The notes beneath the pieces were generated by a model that ran no database searches, was not told the DNA's origin, and was given only the letters and a program-made list of their open reading frames with translations. Positions 8,153 to 16,027 of a DNA stretch of 64,000 nt are shown piece after piece. Both the position numbers and the translations under genes were made by a program. Source of the stretch: Flavobacterium terrisoli. Lineage in GTDB: Bacteria; Bacteroidota; Bacteroidia; Flavobacteriales; Flavobacteriaceae. The stretch spans positions 62,001 to 126,000 of the forward strand of contig NZ_JARGNA010000002.1 of NCBI RefSeq assembly GCF_030167905.1, in the 5' to 3' direction. Positions within the stretch are counted from its first letter, which is position 1. The number at the start of each line of letters is the position of its first letter.

Positions 8153-8550
8153 TTCAACTGTTCCTGAAAAACCTCGAGTAAAAATTCTGCCGATATCATT
8201 TTGTCCGGAGAAGTTTCCATGGCTTTCAATACGCGCTTAATGGCATGAGGATTCAATCCCATATTGATTCCGATTTCATGAATCTTAATCTGTTCGCGTT
8301 CGTGCAATACACCATCACAGTGCATCAACAATGCCAGACGATAGAATTGTTGGATGCGTTCAAATTCTGATTTGATTACCACCGGGTAATTTTCCTGATG
8401 AAACAAAGCTTTGAAATCTTCATCAGTTACCTGAAGCTCCTCGGCAATCATCGTCAGAAAAAGATATTCTCTCTCGTGAAGTTTTCCGTCAACCACTGAA
8501 AAAGCAATCATTTCAGCCAATAAGGTCAATTTTTCTTCGTGTTTGTCCAT
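8149..8550 (-). CDS. TerB-like helical protein
   Basis: A 133-residue, mostly alpha-helical, acidic protein. Two similar halves carry the pattern AFSVVDGKLHEREYLFL and LLMHCDGVLHEREQIKI, the paired D-G-x-x-x-x-x-E repeat typical of TerB/DjlA-like domains that bind metal ions. Related flavobacterial proteins have, to my recollection, been labelled excinuclease ABC subunit B. This one has no helicase motif, so that name would be wrong. A TTG at 8553 would add one residue; ATG 8550 is preferred. It converges on the KOW gene with stops overlapping at TTAA. Function unknown. Confidence 0.72.
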   Translation of the reverse strand: MDKHEEKLTLLAEMIAFSVVDGKLHEREYLFLTMIAEELQVTDEDFKALFHQENYPVVIKSEFERIQQFYRLALLMHCDGVLHEREQIKIHEIGINMGLNPHAIKRVLKAMETSPDKMISAEFLLEVFQEQLN

Positions 8551-8662
8551 CAATTAGATAATTTTTATGCTAAAATATAATTTTTTGAGAAACCATAAAC
8601 ATTTATTTTTTAACATTGGTATGGCATAATTTTAGTTAATTTTACTTTTTAAAATTTAAACA

Positions 8663-9187
8663 ATGAAAATCGTTAAAATAATATTCCTTTTGTTTCTCTT
8701 TTTTGCCATTGATGTTAATGCTCAATATGGTTATGGAAATGGTTACAGAACCAGTGCCGGACCGGGAGTAATCAGGGATAACAGAACACCAACTACAGAA
8801 CAAACGCCCAAAGAGCCATCGCCGGCGGAAATCGAAAAAAACAGGGTTGAAAAAATCGAGATTTATATGTCACATTTGAAAAGTGACTTATCACTTGATG
8901 AACTACAATATATCGCCTTTAAAAATGAGTTGATTTCAACAAGCAAAAGAATGGATATAGTGTCAAAAAGTGACTATTCAGACGATGAAAAAAACGCTGA
9001 AATGAGATCCATACAGGAAAAATTAGAGAAAACGCTCATGAGTTATCTGAACCCTGCACAAAAGGAAAAATACCAATTGCTAAAAATCCAAAAACCGGAA
9101 AAAAAGGACGAAAAAAAGAGGAAAAAGAATCGAGACAATCCAGAAGAGAACAAAGAAACTGAGACCAAGACAGAAACCAACAACTAA
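8663..9187 (+). CDS. Secreted, lysine/glutamate-rich protein of unknown function
   Basis: A 174-residue protein with a clear signal peptide ending IDVNAQ, then a Tyr/Gly-rich patch (YGYGNGYRTSAGPG). A helical centre (DLSLDELQYIAFKNEL to LNPAQKEKYQLLK) and a highly charged tail of Lys, Glu, Asp and Asn follow. The helical part, with its LTxxQ-like ending LNPAQKEKY, loosely resembles Spy/CpxP-like periplasmic proteins, but this is not certain. It starts after an AT-rich spacer and is followed after five bases by the esterase gene, so the two are probably co-transcribed. Function unknown. Confidence 0.65.
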   Translation: MKIVKIIFLLFLFFAIDVNAQYGYGNGYRTSAGPGVIRDNRTPTTEQTPKEPSPAEIEKNRVEKIEIYMSHLKSDLSLDELQYIAFKNELISTSKRMDIVSKSDYSDDEKNAEMRSIQEKLEKTLMSYLNPAQKEKYQLLKIQKPEKKDEKKRKKNRDNPEENKETETKTETNN

Positions 9188-9192
9188 GTGAT

Positions 9193-9993
9193 TTGAAAAC
9201 CGTTTACCTTTTACTTTTTTGTTTTCTTTTTGGTAATACTTTTGCTCAGGAAAGCACCGCCAGTAAACAAGTATCGACTTTTACTCTGGATGCGCCACAA
9301 CTTAAAACTACCAAAAAAATTTGGGTCTATTTACCCAAAGATTATTTGGCTTCCGCCAAAAAGTATCCTGTCATTTATATGCATGATGCCCAAAACCTAT
9401 TCGACGCCAAAACTTCTTATGTAGGCGAATGGAATGTGGATGAAACTTTGGACAGCATCAACGCCCAAGTCATTGTGATAGGTATTGAACACGGCGGAGA
9501 CAAGCGTATTGAAGAACTGACGCCTTATCCGCATCCAAAATATGCCGGTGGCAAAGCCAATGACTATTTAGATTTTATTGTCAATACGCTAAAACCAAAA
9601 GTTGACGCCATTTACCGAACTAAAACCAATGCAAAAAACACCGCCATCATGGGAAGTTCGCTTGGCGGATTGGTTTCGTTTTATGCAGCGCTAAAATATC
9701 CTGAAATCTTTGGAAAAGTGGGTTGCTTCTCGCCTTCATTTTGGTTTTGCCGAAAAGACCTGAATGAATTAATGGCCAAAACTGAAAATTTCAAAACCAA
9801 AGTTTATTTTCTCTGTGGCGATAATGAAGGCGATGCCGATGTCATTCCCGATATGGAAAATGTGGAGAAATGGGTCAACACCAAGCGTTGCGAATGCAAA
9901 AAACTCAATAAGAAAGTTATCATCAAAGGCGGACAACACAACGAAAAATTGTGGCGGGAGAATTTTAAAAAGGCGTACCTTTGGCTTTTCTAA
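9193..9993 (+). CDS. Secreted alpha/beta hydrolase, esterase D family
   Basis: A 266-residue exported hydrolase. It starts at TTG 9193 (MKTVYLLLFCFLFGNTFAQ, a good signal peptide); no ATG is available in that position. Domain landmarks are KIWVYLPKDYL, YMHDAQNLF, the nucleophile elbow MGSSLGGLVS (Ser about residue 156) and a C-terminal GGQHNEKLW that probably supplies the catalytic His. This layout fits the esterase D/IroE-like group, which hydrolyses esters, including siderophore or sugar esters in other species. The substrate is unknown. It sits between a secreted helical protein (gap 5 bases) and a DUF1456 gene (gap 10 bases). Confidence 0.8.
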   Translation: MKTVYLLLFCFLFGNTFAQESTASKQVSTFTLDAPQLKTTKKIWVYLPKDYLASAKKYPVIYMHDAQNLFDAKTSYVGEWNVDETLDSINAQVIVIGIEHGGDKRIEELTPYPHPKYAGGKANDYLDFIVNTLKPKVDAIYRTKTNAKNTAIMGSSLGGLVSFYAALKYPEIFGKVGCFSPSFWFCRKDLNELMAKTENFKTKVYFLCGDNEGDADVIPDMENVEKWVNTKRCECKKLNKKVIIKGGQHNEKLWRENFKKAYLWLF

Positions 9994-10003
9994 TTTCAGA
10001 CAA

Positions 10004-10450
10004 ATGAACAACAACGATATATTCAAAAAACTCCGTGTCGCATTACAATTAAGAGATGACCAAATCGAAGACATCTTGAAATTGGTTGATTTTCGCATGT
10101 CGAAAGGTGAAATCGGAAATTTTTTTCGCAATGCCGATCATCCAAAATATGTAGAATGTGGTGACCAGGTTTTGCGTAACTTTTTAAACGGATTGGTGAT
10201 TTATTTGCGTGGTACCAAAGAAGCACCGAAAAACGCGATGGATGTGATTAAACAAAATCAGGAAGCGGTAAAGAAAAACATTGCTGAAAAGCCTAAAGCG
10301 GAATTTAAGACTAAGTCTGACTTTAAGCCAAAGCCTAATACAGATTCGAAGAAAAAACCTTTTAATCCAAAAGACAAAAAGAAGCAAGCGCCGAAAGTCC
10401 AAGTGGTGGAAAAAGTCCAATATAAAAACGGTAAAAATAAAAAATCCTGA
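10004..10450 (+). CDS. DUF1456 family protein (YehS-like) with basic tail
   Basis: A 148-residue protein. Residues 1-70 carry two short related helical repeats (MNNNDIFKKLRVALQLRDDQ, then the FFRNADHPKYVECGDQVLRNFLNGLVIYLRG region) typical of DUF1456/YehS. Residues 85-148 are a Lys/Pro/Gln-rich tail that looks disordered and could bind nucleic acid. The open frame extends upstream to 9815 inside the hydrolase gene, but ATG 10004 begins exactly at the conserved domain. The TGA stop lies within the stem of the following terminator. Function of the family is unknown. Confidence 0.82.
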   Translation: MNNNDIFKKLRVALQLRDDQIEDILKLVDFRMSKGEIGNFFRNADHPKYVECGDQVLRNFLNGLVIYLRGTKEAPKNAMDVIKQNQEAVKKNIAEKPKAEFKTKSDFKPKPNTDSKKKPFNPKDKKKQAPKVQVVEKVQYKNGKNKKS

Positions 10451-10474
10451 GTTGTCACTCAGGATTTTTTTATT
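10441..10474. terminator. Bidirectional terminator between DUF1456 gene and folD
   Basis: AATCCTGAGT (10443-10452) pairs with ACTCAGGATT (10457-10466) around a TGTC loop. T-runs lie on the right for the plus strand and A-runs on the left for the minus strand. It serves two convergent genes. The stop codon of the plus-strand gene (10448-10450) is inside the stem. Confidence 0.85.
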
Positions 10475-11357
10475 CTAATCTTAATCGTTTCTGTTCTCGG
10501 GCGAGTAGCGTGTTTTTCAACAACATCGCAATCGTCATTGGCCCTACGCCACCGGGAACCGGCGTAATGAATGATGCTTTTTTGGACACAAATTCAAAAT
10601 CAACATCACCGGTAATTCGGTAACCTCTTGGATCAGTATCATCGGCTACACGTGTGATTCCTACGTCAATTACCACCGCATCATCTTTGATCATTTCGGC
10701 TTTCAGATAATTGGGCACACCCAAAGCAGTGATAATGATATCGGCTTGTGTGGTGATTTGCGCTATATTTTTGGTGTAACTGTGTGTTAAGGTAACTGTT
10801 GAATTTCCGGGAAAACCTTTTCTGCCCATCAAAATACTCATTGGACGGCCAACGATATGGCTTCTTCCAATTACAACCGTGTGTTTTCCTTTGGTTTCCA
10901 CATTGTATCTTTCTAACAATTCCAAAATCCCGAAAGGTGTCGCCGGAATAAAAGTCGTCATATCCAACGCCATTTTCCCAAAGTTTTCCGGATGGAAACC
11001 ATCAACATCTTTACTTGGATCAATCGCCATTAACACTCTCTGGGTATCAATTTGTTTTGGCAAAGGCAACTGTACGATGAAACCATCGATATCGTCATTT
11101 TCATTGAGTTCTATAATTTTTTTCAGCAATTCGGTTTCTGAAGTGGTACTTGGCATTTTGATTAAAGTCGATTCAAAACCAACCAATTCACAGGCTTTTA
11201 CCTTACTCCCAACATACGTCAAACTCGCACCGTCATTCCCTACAATGACTGCCGCCAAATGAGGTACTTTTTCACCATTGGCTTTCATTTTATTCACTTC
11301 AGCCGTGATTTCCATCTTGATGTCGTTGGAGATTTTCTTTCCGTCTAATAATTCCAT
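10470..11357 (-). CDS. folD: Bifunctional 5,10-methylene-THF dehydrogenase/cyclohydrolase FolD
   Basis: A 295-residue FolD. It oxidises 5,10-methylenetetrahydrofolate with NADP+ and then hydrolyses the methenyl form to 10-formyl-THF. Seen in order: MELLDGKKISNDIK; the catalytic Tyr-x-x-x-Lys segment LTYVGSKVKACE; FIVQLPLPKQID; DVDGFHPENFGKM; the nucleotide-binding GRSHIVGRPMSILM; and the C-terminal FITPVPGGVGPMTIAML. The length matches the family (288 in E. coli). It lies downstream of ffh on the minus strand but is separated from it by a terminator hairpin, so a separate promoter in the 63-base spacer is likely. Confidence 0.96.
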   Translation of the reverse strand: MELLDGKKISNDIKMEITAEVNKMKANGEKVPHLAAVIVGNDGASLTYVGSKVKACELVGFESTLIKMPSTTSETELLKKIIELNENDDIDGFIVQLPLPKQIDTQRVLMAIDPSKDVDGFHPENFGKMALDMTTFIPATPFGILELLERYNVETKGKHTVVIGRSHIVGRPMSILMGRKGFPGNSTVTLTHSYTKNIAQITTQADIIITALGVPNYLKAEMIKDDAVVIDVGITRVADDTDPRGYRITGDVDFEFVSKKASFITPVPGGVGPMTIAMLLKNTLLAREQKRLRLE

Positions 11358-11387
11358 GTAGTTATAATGTTGTGTTATATTATAAAA

Positions 11388-11415
11388 AAATAAGACGCGA
11401 TGAATCGCGTCTTTA
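11388..11415 (-). terminator. Rho-independent terminator after ffh
   Basis: AAGACGCGA (11392-11400) pairs perfectly with TCGCGTCTT (11405-11413) around a 4-nt loop. Read on the minus strand the stem is followed by TATTTTTTTA, a good U-tract. It lies just after the ffh stop. Confidence 0.82.
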
Positions 11416-11420
11416 CCTTG

Positions 11421-12758
11421 TTATCTCATGCCCTTCATGCCGCCCATCATGCGCATCAAGTTCTTGCCTCCGCCACCTTGCATCATCTTCATCATTTTAC
11501 TCATTTGGTCGAATTGCTTCAGCAATTGGTTTACTTGTTCTATTTTCGTTCCCGAACCTTTGGCGATTCTGTTTTTTCTTTTCATGTCAATAACAGCCGG
11601 TTTGGTTCTTTCCAAGGGTGTCATCGAGTGGATGATTGCTTCTATATGTTTGAACGCATCGTCTTCAATTTCTACATCTTTCAATGCTTTTCCGGCTCCT
11701 GGAATCATACCCACCAAGTCTTTCATGTTACCCATTTTTTTCACTTGTTGGATTTGGGATAAGAAATCATCAAAACCAAATTCGTTTTTGGCGATTTTCT
11801 TTTGGAGTTTTCTCGCTTCTTCTTCGTCGTATTGTTCTTGTGCTCTTTCCACTAAGGAAACAACATCACCCATTCCAAGGATTCTTTCCGCCATACGCGA
11901 AGGATAGAACACATCAATGGCTTCCATTTTTTCACCGGTTCCGATGAATTTGATTGGTTTATCCACCACCGATTTAATCGAAATCGCAGCTCCGCCACGG
12001 GTATCGCCGTCTAACTTGGTTAAAATAACCCCGTCAAAATTCAATCTGTCGTTAAACGCTTTTGCTGTATTCACGGCATCCTGACCAGTCATCGAATCCA
12101 CTACAAACAAAGTTTCCTGTGGCTTGATTGCCGCATGCACATTGGCAATTTCGTTCATCATTTCCTCATCGATAGCCAAACGACCAGCCGTATCGACAAT
12201 CACTACATTATATCCATTTGATTTAGCATGCTGAATCGCGTTCTGTGCAATTTGTACCGGATTTTTATTCTCAGGTTCAGAATATACTTCAACGCCGATT
12301 TGGTCACCTACTACATGCAACTGGTTAATTGCCGCCGGACGGTAGATATCACAGGCTACCAATAATGGTTTCTTTCCTTTTTTGGTTTTGAGGTAATTGG
12401 CCAACTTTCCTGAGAAAGTCGTTTTACCCGAACCTTGCAAACCTGACATCAAAACAACCGATGGCGTTCCGGACAAATTGATTCCGGTTGCATCTCCACC
12501 CATCAATTCGGTCAATTCATCTTTTACGATTTTGACCATCAATTGTCCCGGTTGTAATGTTGTCAATACATTTTCACCAATGGCTTTGTCTTTAACTCTA
12601 GTGGTAAAATCCTTGGCAATTTTAAAATTAACGTCGGCATCAAGTAGTGCGCGACGTACTTCCTTTAAAGTTTCGGCTACATTGACTTCGGTGATTTTTC
12701 CATGTCCTTTTAAGACATGTAATGCTTTATCTAGTTTCTCACTTAAATTATTGAACAT
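11421..12758 (-). CDS. ffh: Signal recognition particle protein Ffh
   Basis: A 445-residue SRP54 homologue that binds signal sequences and SRP RNA and delivers ribosomes to FtsY. The N domain is followed by the G domain with P-loop GLQGSGKTTFSGKLA, DTAGRL, and TKLDGDTRGGAAISI. The C-terminal M domain is methionine-rich and ends in a Met/Gly run (MMKMMQGGGGKNLMRMMGG). The open frame extends ten residues upstream, but MFNNLSEKLDKAL at ATG 12758 is the normal N-terminus. A TAAATTTG (-7 type) box lies at 12786-12793 on the minus strand, without a good TTG partner. Confidence 0.97.
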   Translation of the reverse strand: MFNNLSEKLDKALHVLKGHGKITEVNVAETLKEVRRALLDADVNFKIAKDFTTRVKDKAIGENVLTTLQPGQLMVKIVKDELTELMGGDATGINLSGTPSVVLMSGLQGSGKTTFSGKLANYLKTKKGKKPLLVACDIYRPAAINQLHVVGDQIGVEVYSEPENKNPVQIAQNAIQHAKSNGYNVVIVDTAGRLAIDEEMMNEIANVHAAIKPQETLFVVDSMTGQDAVNTAKAFNDRLNFDGVILTKLDGDTRGGAAISIKSVVDKPIKFIGTGEKMEAIDVFYPSRMAERILGMGDVVSLVERAQEQYDEEEARKLQKKIAKNEFGFDDFLSQIQQVKKMGNMKDLVGMIPGAGKALKDVEIEDDAFKHIEAIIHSMTPLERTKPAVIDMKRKNRIAKGSGTKIEQVNQLLKQFDQMSKMMKMMQGGGGKNLMRMMGGMKGMR

Positions 12759-12828
12759 AATGGCAAGCTTTGTTTTTATGAAGTGCAAATTTAAGGATTT
12801 GATTTAGAACTTCTATGCCTGACCAAAT

Positions 12829-12858
12829 AAAAAAACCACCCTTTTTATAAGGATGGCT
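12829..12858 (-). terminator. Terminator after the acidic lipoprotein pair
   Basis: On the minus strand CCATCCTT (12856-12849) pairs with AAGGGTGG (12843-12836), with one G-U pair, and is followed by TTTTTTTATTT. It ends the two-gene unit 14409-12888. Confidence 0.75.
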
Positions 12859-12887
12859 TCATTCAATAAATTAATCTCAATAACAAA

Positions 12888-13349
12888 TCAATTCTTTGTG
12901 AAAACTAGGGTGTCGGTTCCACCATTTCCACCACTGATATCAATTAATGAAATCGTCGTGGCTGAATAAGATACTATGTCCCAATCATCGCTAAGATCAG
13001 CGAAGTCTGCCGGAGAAGCAAAAGCAATATTAAAATCTAAATCACTGCTTGGATTATCATCGTCACTATCATCAGAAGTAACCGACCAAGTTCCTGTGTA
13101 CGTATTGGTACCATTGGTAGCACTTAATACATTGCCTGAAGCAAAAGTAAAATTGTATCCTGTAAAATGATTGGTTTCATCATTTCCTGAATCTACATAA
13201 CTGGTCACTCTCCAGGTTCCATCGGTTGCTGTATTGATTACCGGTGTCGGATCCTGGGAAGAAGAATTATCATCATCGGAGCTGCACATTGAGGCAACGT
13301 TTAGCATGAACAGGCAAAATAAGGCCGGAATTAAAATTAACTTTTTCAT
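12888..13349 (-). CDS. Surface lipoprotein, single lipocalin-like beta domain
   Basis: A 153-residue lipoprotein. The leader ends near Cys22 and the mature N-terminus CSSDDDNSSS fits the acidic Bacteroidota surface-export signal. The lipobox ASMC is not canonical. Residues about 43-153 form a beta-rich domain (GTWRVTSYVDSGNDETNHF to GGTDTLVFTKN). The same domain, with matching GYNFTF and the terminal L.FTKN, is the C-terminal part of the gene directly upstream, so the two are related by duplication. It starts 25 bases after that gene's stop. Function is unknown. A lipocalin-like fold is a guess from strand pattern. Confidence 0.7.
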   Translation of the reverse strand: MKKLILIPALFCLFMLNVASMCSSDDDNSSSQDPTPVINTATDGTWRVTSYVDSGNDETNHFTGYNFTFASGNVLSATNGTNTYTGTWSVTSDDSDDDNPSSDLDFNIAFASPADFADLSDDWDIVSYSATTISLIDISGGNGGTDTLVFTKN

Positions 13350-13374
13350 TGTTTTAAATTTAATAGGTTAGTAT

Positions 13375-14409
13375 TTAGTTTTTAGTAAAAGTCAGATAGT
13401 CTGTACTATCGCTGTTTTGGTCTTTTAATCGGATAATGGTTGGTGTAAATTCAATTACGCGCCAATTGGTTTCTAAATTTTCCAATGAAGAACCGTCAAA
13501 ATTGAGGCTCAGTCTCAGATAACCATTTTCGTCGTTGATATCCCAATCACCTTCAACTGTTGAGCTATTTCTTTGAGCCAAAACGGTTTCATTGTTATTG
13601 AAGGTGAAATTATAACCGTTGTAATAATTGGTATCAATTTGATTATCATACTCAGCATACGAAATATTCCAACTTCCGTCTATGATGATTTGTGCCAGGG
13701 TTGATTCGGCGTTTCCGCTTCCTGAATTATCATCATCACAATCATCAATGGAATCGTCAATAAAATTTTCGAGGTCGCTGTTTGAATTAATCACAACCGT
13801 ATCTCCATTTGAATTCACAGCAGAAATCGGATAATTAATAGCTACGTAAATGTTATTGCCCAAATTGGCTAAAAAATTAAATAGGTTACTATTGCTTGTT
13901 ATCGTTACGGTATCGGCCAACTGATTATTACTATCATAAACATTGATGGTTATTGGATAAACCAAAGCAATACAGTCAATTTCATCAAAACCGTCATCTT
14001 CGCCACATTCGTCCAGCGCCTCATCTAAATCATCTGCATCATAGAGTACTTGTGTTTGGAAATTTTGGTATTGAATCGTTATCGGATACACAAAATTCAC
14101 CAAATCATCATCATTTGAAAATTCGTCAATTGCGGTTTGAACCGTTTGATAATCGGCTTCGTTAGTTACCGTAATCTGTTGTCCGTTTACAATTACCGTC
14201 ACGGGTAATTGAACGCTGAAACAACTCGAATTGTCTAATACATTATCAATTGACGTTGGATTTTGGGAAGTTCTCGACAACAAACCCGCTATCGGAGAAT
14301 CGTTCACAAAAGTTTGGGTATCGTCCTGAATAATGGTTTCTTCTTCTTTTTGGCAACTGCCGAGAGAGAGAAGTATAAAGCCAAAGATTATGTATCGCAA
14401 TGTTTTCAT
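13375..14409 (-). CDS. Acidic surface lipoprotein with four internal repeats and lipocalin-like domain
   Basis: A 344-residue lipoprotein with canonical lipobox SLGSC (Cys19) followed by QKEEE, a strong surface-export signal. Residues about 64-226 hold four repeats of about 42 residues, each opening with LPVTV, YPITI, YPITI or YPISA (near 68, 108, 151 and 193) and ending in an Asp/Glu-rich stretch such as DECGEDDGFDEIDC or DDSIDDCDDD. Residues 244-344 match the whole mature domain of the following lipoprotein. The acidic loops suggest calcium or other cation binding (inference). It is divergent from an ECF sigma factor gene 136 bases away, which may control it. Confidence 0.72.
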   Translation of the reverse strand: MKTLRYIIFGFILLSLGSCQKEEETIIQDDTQTFVNDSPIAGLLSRTSQNPTSIDNVLDNSSCFSVQLPVTVIVNGQQITVTNEADYQTVQTAIDEFSNDDDLVNFVYPITIQYQNFQTQVLYDADDLDEALDECGEDDGFDEIDCIALVYPITINVYDSNNQLADTVTITSNSNLFNFLANLGNNIYVAINYPISAVNSNGDTVVINSNSDLENFIDDSIDDCDDDNSGSGNAESTLAQIIIDGSWNISYAEYDNQIDTNYYNGYNFTFNNNETVLAQRNSSTVEGDWDINDENGYLRLSLNFDGSSLENLETNWRVIEFTPTIIRLKDQNSDSTDYLTFTKN

Positions 14410-14545
14410 AAGAATAAAGGTTTAGTTCCGCTCCGTTTGCCTATTGGTTCGGGTTGGTTTGAAAGTAAAACAAGCAATCGTAAAATTACCCTACTTTAGT
14501 TGAAAAAAATAATTATTTTTACCAAAGACTTAGCCACAAAATTGT

Positions 14546-15067
14546 ATGTCAAAAGAGGAATTATCAGGAATTTGCAAGGAAATTATTTTTTCCAACTTTT
14601 TTAAAAGTCATGCCAAAGCATTGCGGAATTATCTCTATTACAAATTTGGCAACGAAGACCAAGCCGAAGACATTACCCAGGAAGCGTTTATCAAATTGTG
14701 GCAAAACTGCGCCGATGTTCCTCTGGAAAAAGCCAAATCTTATGTATATACCATTGCCAATAATGCTTCACTGAATGTGATTGCACACCAAAAAGTGGTT
14801 TTAAATTATGCCAAAAGTGTTCCAAACAAAGACACTACCAATGAAAGTCCGGAGTTTATCTTAGAAGAAGACGAATTCAAGTCGAAACTATTAAAAGCCA
14901 TTGAAAAACTAAACGAAACCCAACGCGTGGCTTTTTTGATGCATCGAATCGATGGAAAAAAATATGCTGAAATCGCTGCCGAATTAGATATTTCGGTCAA
15001 AGCGGTGGAAAAAAGGATTCATGTCGCTTTGTTGGAATTGCGCAAAGAGTTTGATCATTTTAAGTAG
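14546..15067 (+). CDS. ECF-type RNA polymerase sigma factor
   Basis: A 173-residue sigma-70 family factor with only regions 2 and 4. Region 2 includes YYKFGNEDQAEDITQEAFIK followed by LW, and YVYTIANNASLNVI. Region 4 has LNETQRVAFLMHRIDGKKYA then the helix-turn-helix ELDISVKAVEKRIHVALLEL. It is followed after 33 bases by a FecR-type anti-sigma gene and then a TonB receptor with an STN domain. That is the classic FecI-FecR-FecA arrangement, in which binding of a ligand at the outer membrane releases the sigma factor. The inducing ligand and regulon are unknown. Confidence 0.92.
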   Translation: MSKEELSGICKEIIFSNFFKSHAKALRNYLYYKFGNEDQAEDITQEAFIKLWQNCADVPLEKAKSYVYTIANNASLNVIAHQKVVLNYAKSVPNKDTTNESPEFILEEDEFKSKLLKAIEKLNETQRVAFLMHRIDGKKYAEIAAELDISVKAVEKRIHVALLELRKEFDHFK

Positions 15068-15100
15068 GGTAAAATTAAATAAAGTTGTTTCAGTATTGAA

Positions 15101-16027
15101 ATGCAGAAGATTATGGAAGAAGATTACAAATTAGCAAAGTGGCTTGCCGGTGAAATGACCGAGGAAGAATTGGCCGAATTCCGTGCTCAGCCCGACTTTG
15201 CCATTTACGAAAACATCAAAAAGTACTCATCGAAATTGGAAACATCCCATTTTGATGAGGATAAATCTTTGGCTGTAGTTTTGGCTGCTCCAAAGAAAGA
15301 AATCAAAACCATTTCGCTTACCCAAAATTGGTTTTTCAGAATTGCCGCGGTTTTAGTGCTTGGTCTGGGATTGTTTTTGGGTTACCAAAACTTCGCCACT
15401 TCAACCGAATATGCTGAAAATGGCATTCAAAATACTTTTACTTTACCCGATGATTCGGAAGTAGTTTTAAATTCCGGTTCCAAAATTGAATATAATAAAT
15501 GGAATTGGGACAACCACCGAAGACTTGAATTGAATGGTGAAGCTTATTTTAAAGTCGCCAAAGGCAAAAAATTCGAAGTCCATACATCGCTCGGGAAAGT
15601 GACTGTTCTCGGAACACAGTTCAACGTAAAACAACGCGACAATCGATTTGACGTGACTTGTTATGAAGGAAAAGTCAAAGTGAATTATCAAGACAAAGAA
15701 GTATTGATTACCAGAGGCATGAGCGTTGTTTTTGAAGATGGGAAATCCATTTCGATTCCGGAGAATTTAGTTCAAAGTCCGGAATGGCTCAATAATGAAA
15801 TGGTTTTTTATCAGGAAGATTTAAAATCAATCATAGGTGAATTTGAGCGTCGTTTTAATGTAACTTTGGAATTAGAATCGAGTGACAATTCCCAATTATT
15901 CACCGGAACCATTCCGGCAGAAAATATTGATATTGCCTTGCAGATTTTGGCCACAACTTATCATTTGAAACCTACTAAAGTGAGTAAAAACAGAATCATC
16001 TTAAAATCGGTTGATGCTCAAAAATAG
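15101..16027 (+). CDS. FecR-type anti-sigma regulator
   Basis: A 308-residue single-pass inner-membrane protein. Residues 1-75 face the cytoplasm (DYKLAKWLAGEMTEEELAEF) and would hold the sigma factor. The segment FFRIAAVLVLGLGLFLGY is the membrane span. The periplasmic FecR domain follows, with FTLPDDSEVVLNSGS, GEAYFKVAKGKKFEVHT and VLGTQFNVK, then a C-terminal STN-like segment ending NRIILKS. ATG 15113 (MEEDYK) is an equally good start. It overlaps the downstream receptor gene by 14 bases, so translation of the two is probably coupled. Confidence 0.92.
   Translation: MQKIMEEDYKLAKWLAGEMTEEELAEFRAQPDFAIYENIKKYSSKLETSHFDEDKSLAVVLAAPKKEIKTISLTQNWFFRIAAVLVLGLGLFLGYQNFATSTEYAENGIQNTFTLPDDSEVVLNSGSKIEYNKWNWDNHRRLELNGEAYFKVAKGKKFEVHTSLGKVTVLGTQFNVKQRDNRFDVTCYEGKVKVNYQDKEVLITRGMSVVFEDGKSISIPENLVQSPEWLNNEMVFYQEDLKSIIGEFERRFNVTLELESSDNSQLFTGTIPAENIDIALQILATTYHLKPTKVSKNRIILKSVDAQK

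Noticed and set aside
9230..9424. Overlapping plus-strand open frame inside the esterase gene
   Set aside because: It is a second frame of a well-supported gene with no recognisable motif.
11428..11907. Long open frame antisense to ffh
   Set aside because: It is a shadow of the Met/Gly-rich coding strand, has no start signal and reads as hydrophobic nonsense; similar frames antisense to uvrB, argS and carB were dropped for the same reason.
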